Shown piece after piece: positions 25,111-32,669 of a stretch of DNA of 42,370 nt. Numbering within the stretch: the stretch's first letter is position 1; every line of letters starts with the position of its first letter. A model generated the notes under the pieces. That model was not told where the DNA came from, made no database searches, and worked only from the letters and a program-made list of their open reading frames with translations. Origin of the DNA: Bacteroidales bacterium (GTDB taxonomy: Bacteria > Bacteroidota > Bacteroidia > Bacteroidales > VadinHA17); NCBI GenBank assembly GCA_007132995.1, contig SLNP01000017.1, forward strand, positions 1-42,370. The letters are read 5' to 3'. The position numbers were made by a program, and so were the translations under genes.

Positions 25111-26736
25111 ATGAAGAGATATCTGGAGGTGCCGTCAGCTTATAACGAGCCACCATTAAATTATACATCGGGTTCGCCCGAGAGAGATGAGCTTCTGCGA
25201 ACCATTGAGGCCATGCGTAGTCAGGAAGCAGACATACCAATGATTATTGGAGGTAAAGAGGTGAGAACCGGAGAGAGGATAGCCGTTAAGCCACCCCATG
25301 ACCATTCGCATCTGCTTGGACACTTCCATCTTGGAGACCGGTCGCATGCAGAGAAGGCTATTTCAGCAGCCCTTGAGGCAAAAAAAGGGTGGAGCAGTAT
25401 GCCATGGAAGCAGAGGGCAGCAATATTCCTCAGAGCCGCAAGCCTCATCTCCGGACCCTACAGGCAGGCAATTAATGCCTCAACAATGCTGGGACAGTCA
25501 AAGACCATTCATCAGGCCGAGATAGACGCAGCCTGTGAGTTTGCTGATTTTCTGAGATACAATGTTCAATACATGAATGAGATATACCAGATACAGCCGG
25601 AAAACAGCCCACACACATGGAACAGGCTTGAGCAGAGGCCTCTTGAAGGTTTTGTATATGCATTAAGCCCATTCAACTTCACCTCCATAGCGGGTAATCT
25701 GGCTGCAGCACCCGCACTGATGGGTAATGTTGTGGTATGGAAGCCCTCAAACACCCAGATATACTCTGCCAATGTCATTATGAAGGTATACCGTGAAGCA
25801 GGGCTGCCCGACGGTGTCATAAACACCATATATGTACCGGGTCCCGAGGCTGCAGAAGTGGTTCTTAACAACAGGTATCTTGCGGGAGTGCACTTCACCG
25901 GCTCAACAACTGTATTCAATTCCATATTAAAGGTGACCGGCAATAACGCAGGCCTCTACAGAAACTATCCCAGAATAGTGGGAGAGACCGGAGGCAAAGA
26001 CTTCATTGTGGCACACAGTTCGGCAGATATCAGGCAGGTAGCCACAGCCATGGCCCGGGGTGCCTTTGAATATCAGGGTCAGAAATGTTCGGCTGCATCA
26101 AGGGCATATCTGCCCGAAAGCCTATGGCCCGCCATCAGGGATGAGGCACTGAGACAACTATCGGAATTCTCCATGGGAGGTCCTGAAGATCTTTCCAACT
26201 TCATTACAGCTGTAATTGACGAGAAAGCCTTCGACAAAATCACCGGTTATATTGAAGAGGCCCGGAAAGAACCCGGTATCAGAATAGTTGCCGGAGGAGG
26301 TTACGACAAGAGCAAAGGTTACTTTATCGAACCAACTATAATAGAGAGCTCCGATCCCTGCCACATCACCATGCAGGAGGAGATATTCGGCCCCGTACTA
26401 ACAGTGTATGTATATAAAGATGTAGAGTTTAACGACATCCTTAAGCTTATTGACAAAACCTCCATTTATGGTCTTACAGGTGCAATATTTGCTTCCGGCA
26501 GAGATGTGATAGAGAGAGCAACCGACCTGCTTCGGTACTCTGCCGGCAACTTCTATATCAACGACAAACCTACCGGTGCCGTTGTAGGTCATCAGCCATT
26601 TGGCGGATCCAGGGCTTCAGGCACCAACGACAAAGCCGGCTCAGCGCTCAATCTGCTGCGATGGGTAAGTCCCAGAACCATAAAGGAGTGCTTCCTTCCG
26701 CCAGACAATTGGAGATACCCCTTTCTTGAGAAGTAG
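25111..26736 (+). CDS. pruA: L-glutamate gamma-semialdehyde (P5C) dehydrogenase
   Basis: NAD-dependent aldehyde dehydrogenase for the second step of proline breakdown, P5C/glutamate semialdehyde to glutamate. The 541-residue length fits the eukaryote/Bacteroidota-type P5CDH group (about 540). Catalytic elements are N189 in SPFNF, the GSTTVFN cofactor turn (264-270), E292 in GETGGKD and nucleophile C326 in GQKCSAASR. The C-terminal GHQPFGGSRASGTNDKAG segment is a P5CDH hallmark. It stands alone behind a 212-bp gap. Its partner proline dehydrogenase lies 12.7 kb away at 39471, so the two steps are not one operon. Confidence 0.95.
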   Translation: MKRYLEVPSAYNEPPLNYTSGSPERDELLRTIEAMRSQEADIPMIIGGKEVRTGERIAVKPPHDHSHLLGHFHLGDRSHAEKAISAALEAKKGWSSMPWKQRAAIFLRAASLISGPYRQAINASTMLGQSKTIHQAEIDAACEFADFLRYNVQYMNEIYQIQPENSPHTWNRLEQRPLEGFVYALSPFNFTSIAGNLAAAPALMGNVVVWKPSNTQIYSANVIMKVYREAGLPDGVINTIYVPGPEAAEVVLNNRYLAGVHFTGSTTVFNSILKVTGNNAGLYRNYPRIVGETGGKDFIVAHSSADIRQVATAMARGAFEYQGQKCSAASRAYLPESLWPAIRDEALRQLSEFSMGGPEDLSNFITAVIDEKAFDKITGYIEEARKEPGIRIVAGGGYDKSKGYFIEPTIIESSDPCHITMQEEIFGPVLTVYVYKDVEFNDILKLIDKTSIYGLTGAIFASGRDVIERATDLLRYSAGNFYINDKPTGAVVGHQPFGGSRASGTNDKAGSALNLLRWVSPRTIKECFLPPDNWRYPFLEK

Positions 26737-26881
26737 GTAGTCAGTTCTATCCCATACAACTGCTCCGCTTGCCGGGCAGGACTTTGACAGATAGTACTAT
26801 TGACAGCAGAGAGGTTAATAAAGATTGGTTTACCGTTAATATCTTTACCGACACACCCTTTACAATCTGCATAAAAAGTGG

Positions 26882-26889
26882 TAGGTTTG
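26882..26889 (+). promoter_or_regulatory. -7 box almost abutting the divIC/ftsB start
   Basis: TAGGTTTG matches TAnnTTTG and ends only 4 bases before the ATG at 26894. If used, transcription would begin at or next to the start codon, giving a leaderless message. No clear -33 TTG was found, so use is uncertain. Confidence 0.4.
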
Positions 26890-26893
26890 CGCT

Positions 26894-27235
26894 ATGTCTC
26901 TAAGGGATAGATATATTGAAAGGCTTCCTACATGGCTCAGAAACAGGTATGTCATTACATTTCTGCTTTTTGCCGCCTGGCTACTCTTTTTTGATGCCAA
27001 CAACCTGATTGACAGAATCAGAGACATTCGCACCTATAATGAAATGGAGCGTGACAGAGAGTACTACACCAATCGCATAGAGCAGGAGAGAAGAATGCTG
27101 ATGGAGCTCGAAGGCGGTGACGACCACGATCTTGAGAAGTTTGCAAGAGAGCAGTACAGAATGAAGCGGCCCGACGAAGATCTCTTTATTGTTGTTACTC
27201 CTGAAGAGAAACGGCGCATAGAGCGGCTAAGGTAG
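26894..27235 (+). CDS. DivIC/FtsB-type septum formation initiator
   Basis: Small bitopic membrane protein of the divisome, which in other bacteria links FtsL/FtsQ to septal wall synthesis. The 113-residue protein has a basic cytoplasmic start and one membrane helix (about 21-35, FLLFAAWLLFF). A coiled coil follows (about 36-75, rich in R/E/M), and then the family end motif DLEKFAREQYRMKRPDEDLFIV. FtsB and DivIC cannot be told apart by sequence, so no symbol is given. It is convergent with the glycosyltransferase gene, with only 8 bp between the stops. Confidence 0.9.
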   Translation: MSLRDRYIERLPTWLRNRYVITFLLFAAWLLFFDANNLIDRIRDIRTYNEMERDREYYTNRIEQERRMLMELEGGDDHDLEKFAREQYRMKRPDEDLFIVVTPEEKRRIERLR

Positions 27236-27243
27236 TCAACCCT

Positions 27244-28506
27244 TCACCGGCTGCTCCTGTCAATATCCCGGTATAGAGCAAGAAGAGAGGCTGCGTCACA
27301 GCCCTTCGGAGTAAACCCATTCATCTCAGCTAACCTCAAGGCCGCATAACTGACAGGAACCTTCTTCATCACTGAATCGGACCAGAGGTTAAGGTGTTTT
27401 ACGATATTAAAGGTGTTAAAGCCATAATAGAACCTCTTGATGAATGCCTCCCTGCTGTTACTGTTATTTGCCACTTCTGATATCTTGCTGTCCCAGCTCT
27501 CCTTTGCGGTCGAGGAGGCCAGTAAGCGGGGCAGGAGATGGTGGCAGAGGGGTGAGATATCGCCTCTGTCGGCTGCATCCTCCACCCTTCTGAATAGCTC
27601 CCTGAAGGGCTCAAACAGCAGCGGGTGGTATGTTCTGTACTCACCGCCATCAGACTGAAGAGCCCTGGCCATTTCAGGCCCCGTACCAAAAGGCACTCTC
27701 GATGACACCCTCGACGAAGGGTATACGGTAGTACTATTGAGGTTAATAAAGCCTCCTCTCAAAGCCATTTTCTGAATAAAGTAAAAATCCTCTCCCGCCT
27801 CCCTCCTGTTCATCCCCCCACTTCTGACATACTCCTGCGCCTTTACAGCCATGGCAGAGCCAAGAGTATGGTGGCAATATGGGTATCCGGTATATCTCAG
27901 TGCATTAACAAAATACCGCATATGCAGCTCATATTCAGTTATAGCCGCCAAAAGGCGCATATCGCTCTTACAGGTTGGTTTGCGGTGAATAAACATTACA
28001 GAGCAGCCGGTGGCACCCTTGTTGTCACCAAGATCCTCTTTGAGAGCCCTGAAATAGCTGGTCTCCACGAAAGAGTCGGCATCAAGCGATGCTATTACCC
28101 CATCTCTGTTTCCTATAGCCGCGAATCGTCTTACCGCCTCATCCATACCGACCTTTCTTGCCAGCCCTACACCCCAGCGCTTAATTCCGGGGCTGCCAAG
28201 GTCGCATATATGGAGTCTGAAGTGTGTATCGCGGTTACTCCTGCTCCACCGCTCAGCCTTTTCACGGGTCTCAGCTGTACCATTGACCTCAGTTTCTGTT
28301 GCGTGCGGGGGATAGTTCACCACGATAATTACCTCTGAGGTAACACCGGGGGGTTCGGAGCGTGCCAGCGAGTCGAGACATAGGCCAATATCGGGTTCAT
28401 TGAAGGCGGGAATAACAACAATAACCCCGGTATCAGACCGGGGTATATCATCAATAAGTTTCGGGAAGAGTGCTCCTCTGCCAATATATGCAGAAGCAAA
28501 ATCCAT
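27244..28506 (-). CDS. Glycosyltransferase family 2 protein
   Basis: A 420-residue GT-A fold enzyme that transfers a sugar from a nucleotide sugar. The N-terminus has VIVVIPAFNEPDIGLCLDSL (about 28-47). The metal/donor site appears as SLDADSF (D-x-D, about 138-144). A later GEDFYFIQKM holds the acidic acceptor-side motif. There is no membrane helix, unlike many processive GT2 enzymes. Donor and acceptor are unknown. It overlaps the OmpH-like gene by one base (TAATG), so translation is coupled. Its place downstream of porP suggests a cell-surface glycan or glycoprotein task, which is inference. Confidence 0.88.
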   Translation of the reverse strand: MDFASAYIGRGALFPKLIDDIPRSDTGVIVVIPAFNEPDIGLCLDSLARSEPPGVTSEVIIVVNYPPHATETEVNGTAETREKAERWSRSNRDTHFRLHICDLGSPGIKRWGVGLARKVGMDEAVRRFAAIGNRDGVIASLDADSFVETSYFRALKEDLGDNKGATGCSVMFIHRKPTCKSDMRLLAAITEYELHMRYFVNALRYTGYPYCHHTLGSAMAVKAQEYVRSGGMNRREAGEDFYFIQKMALRGGFINLNSTTVYPSSRVSSRVPFGTGPEMARALQSDGGEYRTYHPLLFEPFRELFRRVEDAADRGDISPLCHHLLPRLLASSTAKESWDSKISEVANNSNSREAFIKRFYYGFNTFNIVKHLNLWSDSVMKKVPVSYAALRLAEMNGFTPKGCDAASLLALYRDIDRSSR

Positions 28507-29123
28507 TATCTTCTGTCCGTTGCTCCGGTACGATATCTGTTATTGAGACCTTCAATTACTACATTGGTTATATCGACGGCACCATCTCCGTATAACAGCG
28601 GACCTCCAAAGGTTTTGGCAAAGACAAAGCGGTACTCCATATCATCTTTCACAGACTCCAGGTAGGTGGTAATAAAATCGATGATCTGCCGATTCATAAC
28701 CTGCTCCTCCTCCATCAGTTCGTACTGTAGCCTGTCGCGCAACTCGATAAGTTCCTGTTGTCTGCGCATCAGATTCTGCTCCATCTCCTGAGCCGTTGCC
28801 CGTGTTACCAGCTGCCTGCTGACTTTATCCTGAAAATCGCGCGCCTCTCTCTCATACGCCTGACCCTTGGTCTGCAACTCTCTCTCCGCCTGTCTCTGCT
28901 TCTGCTCAAGTTCATCTATCTTCTCGGAAAACATGTCGAAGTTAACAATGACACTGTCCAGAAGCACATAGGCCATCTCATTGCCCTGCTGTTGAGAAAC
29001 AACCCTCTCAACGGCGGGCTTTAAATCGGGAGTCTCTTCCGGTAAGTTGGTGAAATGCAGGAAATAGAGAACTGCAACAGCTGCCAGTAGCACAATATTG
29101 ATTATTAAGGGTAGTCTCTTCAT
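28506..29123 (-). CDS. OmpH/Skp-like periplasmic chaperone family protein
   Basis: A 205-residue protein with an N-terminal hydrophobic segment (about 4-23) that may be an uncleaved anchor or a signal peptide. A long coiled coil follows (about 55-140, heptads rich in E/Q/R/K) and then a beta part, FVFAKTFGGPLLYGDGAVDIT, typical of Bacteroidota OmpH. Skp-type proteins hold unfolded outer-membrane proteins in the periplasm. The neighbouring PorP/SprF suggests its clients include secretion-system components. It is preceded by a TATATTTG box at 29162-29169. Confidence 0.85.
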   Translation of the reverse strand: MKRLPLIINIVLLAAVAVLYFLHFTNLPEETPDLKPAVERVVSQQQGNEMAYVLLDSVIVNFDMFSEKIDELEQKQRQAERELQTKGQAYEREARDFQDKVSRQLVTRATAQEMEQNLMRRQQELIELRDRLQYELMEEEQVMNRQIIDFITTYLESVKDDMEYRFVFAKTFGGPLLYGDGAVDITNVVIEGLNNRYRTGATDRR

Positions 29124-29161
29124 GGTTGACAGTATAATAGGGTTAATCTCTGTTTACCGCG

Positions 29162-29169
29162 CAAATATA
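29162..29169 (-). promoter_or_regulatory. Putative -7 box for the ompH-like gene
   Basis: On the minus strand this reads TATATTTG, matching TAnnTTTG, 39-46 bp before the ATG at 29123. A -33 element is not clear. The 158-bp gap between porP and ompH shows no other gene. Confidence 0.5.
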
Positions 29170-29281
29170 AGAAAATTACAAGATCATAGAATCTTTACAG
29201 CAGATTGGAAAGAGAGGCCGGGAAAGGCCATTCACCCGGTTGAGAGGTTTAAAGCCCGGGAGCAGAGTTAAGCGGTTAGAG

Positions 29282-30262
29282 CTAGAAATCGGGGCATGGC
29301 AATGCTCTTATTCTGGTTCTGCCTAACTGTATGGCCGAGAACCTGTAAACCAGAGATATTTCGTGGGCACCACCGCTCGAGGTAACAAGGTTGGAAATCG
29401 TAAAGTCGTAGCTATATCCTATATGCAGGTCGTTTGTTTTAAAGCCCAGCAGAGCTATTATGGCGTCACCCGCCTGTGAGGTTACAAAAGGGATTCCCCT
29501 GTACCACATCCCAAACATAAGAGGATTACGGTAGTAGTAGAGGCCCACATCAGACTGATAGAATCCGCCCTGCGTCTGGAAATTACCTGCTATGGTCACA
29601 GTCTCGGTATACTGGCGTCTAAGGCGGCTTCTTCCTGTCAACTGGACCCCTCCGAAAACATTAACCTTCACAGGAACCTGAGAGTCGTCACCATAGAACG
29701 ATTGCCTTGGCCTCAGAAGATGGTCAACCGTAATGCCTGCCCATATATCATCATTGTAGAAGATGGCTGAGGTGGCAAAATCTATATCGGTAACATTCTC
29801 AAAAGGCGGAGGAATTAAAGGAGGCGTAACACCACCGGGTGTCAGTGAAGAGCTGAACACCAGCTTGTAAATATTTAAACCCAGGTGGTGCATTTTAAAG
29901 TTGACACCCGGCCTCACATGCCACTCCCTTGTAATAGGAATATCGTATGAGTAGAGAATACCGATATTGGTGGTGCTCAGATCTCCTGATCCTGCAACAT
30001 CATAAGTAGCCAGCACCCCCAGGCCGGAGCGGAAGGCGGGCATATATCTGTCGAACGATATGCTGTAGGTATGGAAGACACCCGGAATGGCAGGCCACTG
30101 ATTCCTATAGTTAACTGCCAGTCTGGGATAATCAGACGCTCCGGCGAAAGATGGAGCCAGATAGAGCTGGTTGGCATAGAACTGAGAAAAGGTAGGATCC
30201 TGGCCAAAACTCTTCAGGCTCAAAAACAGTATAATAATTATATGTACCGCTCTTATTGGCAA
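29282..30262 (-). CDS. PorP/SprF family type IX secretion membrane protein
   Basis: Outer-membrane protein of the PorP/SprF family, needed in type IX secretion or for surface delivery of specific partners. The 326-residue chain has a signal peptide ending SFGQ. The hallmark opening follows at once: DPTFSQFYANQLYLAPSFAG, then YRNQWPAIPG. The rest alternates beta-strands, ending with HEISLVYRF and a short tail. Bacteroidota encode many PorP/SprF paralogues, usually next to a large gene with a gliding/T9SS type B C-terminal domain, as here (30423). This copy is probably the dedicated outer-membrane partner of that protein. Confidence 0.93.
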   Translation of the reverse strand: MPIRAVHIIIILFLSLKSFGQDPTFSQFYANQLYLAPSFAGASDYPRLAVNYRNQWPAIPGVFHTYSISFDRYMPAFRSGLGVLATYDVAGSGDLSTTNIGILYSYDIPITREWHVRPGVNFKMHHLGLNIYKLVFSSSLTPGGVTPPLIPPPFENVTDIDFATSAIFYNDDIWAGITVDHLLRPRQSFYGDDSQVPVKVNVFGGVQLTGRSRLRRQYTETVTIAGNFQTQGGFYQSDVGLYYYRNPLMFGMWYRGIPFVTSQAGDAIIALLGFKTNDLHIGYSYDFTISNLVTSSGGAHEISLVYRFSAIQLGRTRIRALPCPDF

Positions 30263-30300
30263 GGCTTCCTCACAAGGTTAAACTGTAGCGAAAATAGCTA

Positions 30301-30326
30301 TTTGGTTTTAATTACAACCAAAAGTA
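30301..30326 (-). promoter_or_regulatory. porP promoter box with overlapping inverted repeat
   Basis: The minus strand reads TACTTTTG at 30326-30319, matching TAnnTTTG. Overlapping it, TTTGGTT (30301-30307) and AACCAAA (30316-30322) form a perfect 7-bp inverted repeat with an 8-base spacer, centred near the expected transcript start. This placement suits a repressor operator or part of an extended promoter; no -33 TTG is visible. Confidence 0.45.
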
Positions 30327-30422
30327 CCACTATTTTTTACGAAGAGATCCCTGTAAAGTTGCCATTTTTCAACAAAAGGGCGCTATTATTCCACTAAAGT
30401 GCGGGAAAAATTGACAAACCGG

Positions 30423-31766
30423 TTATAGCCTGTCAATATGCAGCAGAGTCACATCGCCCGCTCTCATAAACTCCTCACCATTGGCAAACCGGCCTTTCAC
30501 CCTCCAGATATAGACTCCGGGGTCACAGAGCTTTCCCTGATAATAACCGTCCCACCCGATCTCAATATCGCGGCTTTCGAAAAGAACCATGCCTGTACGG
30601 CTGTAAACAATAAGATGATATTCGGTAACCCCTTCTGCATAAGGATGGAACACCTGGGCTGCCTGAGCTGTAGTGATGGTATATCTGCCACCGGTAGGCC
30701 CCTCTCTGTTGGGAATAAAAGCATTTGGAAACTCTATACGATAGTCAGAGGTAAGAGCCTCATAATTGACATATATGGTATCGCTGCAACCGTACTGATT
30801 GGTGGCCTTCAGGCTAATACGATAGGTTCCCGGCTCATTGAAGCGATACACCGGCTCTGTCTGTTCAGATCTGTTACCGTCGCCCATATCCCACACAAAA
30901 GCAGTACCGCCGGTAGAGTAGTTATACAGAAACACCTCCCTGTCTGAGACGCTCCTGTTGACCGGAACAATATCGAATCGCGCTTCCGGACGGGGATATA
31001 CCGTAATATCTGCCATAGAGTAGTCAGCTCTTCCGTCACTGTCGCTGGCCACAAGCATGATTCTGTAGCTGCCAGGCTGTTCAAACAGCCATTCAACCGT
31101 ATCGGTATCGGCTGTGCGTCCGTCACTCGATCTCCACACCACGCCAGAGTGATTTACAGACCTGTTGGTAAGTTTAACCTTCAGCGGAGCGCATCCCTCC
31201 AGCACAGAAGCTTTGAAAGAGCTCAGCGCTGAACCCCTGAGCCTCAGGTCGGCATCCTGCGGTACGGCCCCCCTTCTTCCCGAGCGACTAACTATTGCTG
31301 TGGCCCCGGCAAGCTCTGTGATAAGAGTGTCTGCAATTCCTGCCAGCTCTCTTTTAGCCACTTCGGCAGTATCAGCGATACTCTCCGCAGCGGTGTGCCC
31401 CGCCTCTTCTGCAGCGTCAACCCTGTCGGTTTTCAGCGTTGCATCAGGAGGGTCCTGCAGAGCCTCATCCCTTTCGGATAGAACAGCCGGAATATCACTT
31501 ACCGCAGCAACAGGAGCAACATCGGTTGGAGTCTCCTCCTCCTCACCGCCCGAAAAGGAGAGAGCTACCGCCAGCAGGGCGGCAGCGGTAACGGCAGCAG
31601 CCAGATACCATATATTGAAGCTGAGAGGGTCGAACAGCATAAACTCCTTTATGGCCGTACGCCTCATTACCGATTGTCTGATATGGGGAGAGGGCTCGAC
31701 AAGATTACCATCAAGCTTTTCTCTGAAAAGCCTCTCAAGGCCATTATGTTCTCCACTCTTATTCAA
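30423..31766 (-). CDS. Membrane-anchored PKD protein with T9SS type B (gliding-type) C-terminal domain
   Basis: A 447-residue protein with a layout like a receptor. Residues 1-50 are soluble and follow an ECF sigma gene. One membrane helix lies at about 53-70. An Ala/Glu-rich, Ser/Thr-rich linker runs to about 180. Two PKD-type Ig-like repeats follow (about 185-260 and 265-335; FVWDMGDGNRSEQTEPVYRF is typical). The C-terminus is the gliding-motility-associated/type B sorting domain: FPNAFIPN, EYHLIVYSRTG, DIEIGWDGYYQG and GDVTLLHI. Type B proteins usually start with a cleaved signal peptide; this has an internal anchor and a cytosolic N-tail instead. An anti-sigma-like role is inference from the neighbour. 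Confidence 0.85.
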   Translation of the reverse strand: MNKSGEHNGLERLFREKLDGNLVEPSPHIRQSVMRRTAIKEFMLFDPLSFNIWYLAAAVTAAALLAVALSFSGGEEEETPTDVAPVAAVSDIPAVLSERDEALQDPPDATLKTDRVDAAEEAGHTAAESIADTAEVAKRELAGIADTLITELAGATAIVSRSGRRGAVPQDADLRLRGSALSSFKASVLEGCAPLKVKLTNRSVNHSGVVWRSSDGRTADTDTVEWLFEQPGSYRIMLVASDSDGRADYSMADITVYPRPEARFDIVPVNRSVSDREVFLYNYSTGGTAFVWDMGDGNRSEQTEPVYRFNEPGTYRISLKATNQYGCSDTIYVNYEALTSDYRIEFPNAFIPNREGPTGGRYTITTAQAAQVFHPYAEGVTEYHLIVYSRTGMVLFESRDIEIGWDGYYQGKLCDPGVYIWRVKGRFANGEEFMRAGDVTLLHIDRL

Positions 31767-31911
31767 CTCTTCACTCTTTTCTCAGGCACATTCACCATTA
31801 TCTGTCCGGGAACAGCATACCTACCCCCCTATATCACTGAAGCCGGGAACCCGGGGCCAGGCACTACAGAATATCTCTCTTCTGTCTGTCTCATAGAGTA
31901 AACCATCGCAT

Positions 31912-32502
31912 CTACTCACTCCCATCATCTCTCCTCCTTGCCTCCCTGCCTAACTGTTCAAGTCTGTAGCGCAGCAGAGACCTTGCCCTGCTGTACTGCG
32001 ACTTCGAAGTATTGGTGTCTATATTGAGCATTTCAGCTATCTCCCTGTGCTTGTACCCCTCAACAGCATAAAGGTTGAACACCATCCTGTACCCCGGCGG
32101 AAGGTCGTTCAGCACACCGTACAGCTCATCGGCAGAGAAAGTGTAGTCATCAGGCATCTCTGTCTGGCCGGCCGGTAAAACATCATCATCCAGCTCACTG
32201 TGATATCGGTGCTTCATGTTTCTGTGATAATGTGTTATAGAGGTATTAACCGCTATCCTTCTCAGCCAGCCCGGGAAAGAGCCCTTACCGGCGTAATCCT
32301 TTATGTTAAGGAACACCTTCACGAAAACATCCTGCAGCAGATCTTCAGCCTCACCCATGTCGCTACTGTAGCGAAGACATATACCGAGCAGGAATCGTGA
32401 GTACTTATCATAGAGCTGCTGCTGGGCCGCTCTCCTCCTCTTCACACACCCCTCTATTATCTCCTGGTCGCTCAACATTACTCCATGACACTTTGATGAC
32501 AA
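31912..32502 (-). CDS. ECF-type RNA polymerase sigma factor
   Basis: A 196-residue sigma-70 family protein of the extracytoplasmic-function group. Region 2 spans about 28-95, with DKYSRFLLGICLRY, AEDLLQDVFVKVFLNI and the DNA-melting stretch FPGWLRRIAVNTSITHYHR. Region 4 spans about 130-185, with LPPGYRMVFNLYAVEGYKHREIA and MLNIDTNTSKSQYSRAR as the -35-reading helix-turn-helix. An internal ATG eight codons in (32478) is an alternative start. The next gene, 145 bp downstream, codes for a single-pass membrane protein with a cytosolic N-tail, the usual place for an anti-sigma factor. It likely controls its own operon and perhaps T9SS genes. Confidence 0.93.
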   Translation of the reverse strand: MSSKCHGVMLSDQEIIEGCVKRRRAAQQQLYDKYSRFLLGICLRYSSDMGEAEDLLQDVFVKVFLNIKDYAGKGSFPGWLRRIAVNTSITHYHRNMKHRYHSELDDDVLPAGQTEMPDDYTFSADELYGVLNDLPPGYRMVFNLYAVEGYKHREIAEMLNIDTNTSKSQYSRARSLLRYRLEQLGREARRRDDGSE

Positions 32503-32669
32503 TGCAGGCGGGTAAATGGTTGCATTGACAGATAACTATATGCAAAATAAACAAAAACCTGCCGTAAATCATCGTTTTAGTGTGACAAAGGTCATTTCAG
32601 CAAGAGCCATTGCACCCCAAATTGCATATTGTGTTACCAGACCAAACTCTACATTAAAGAATCCTGAAA

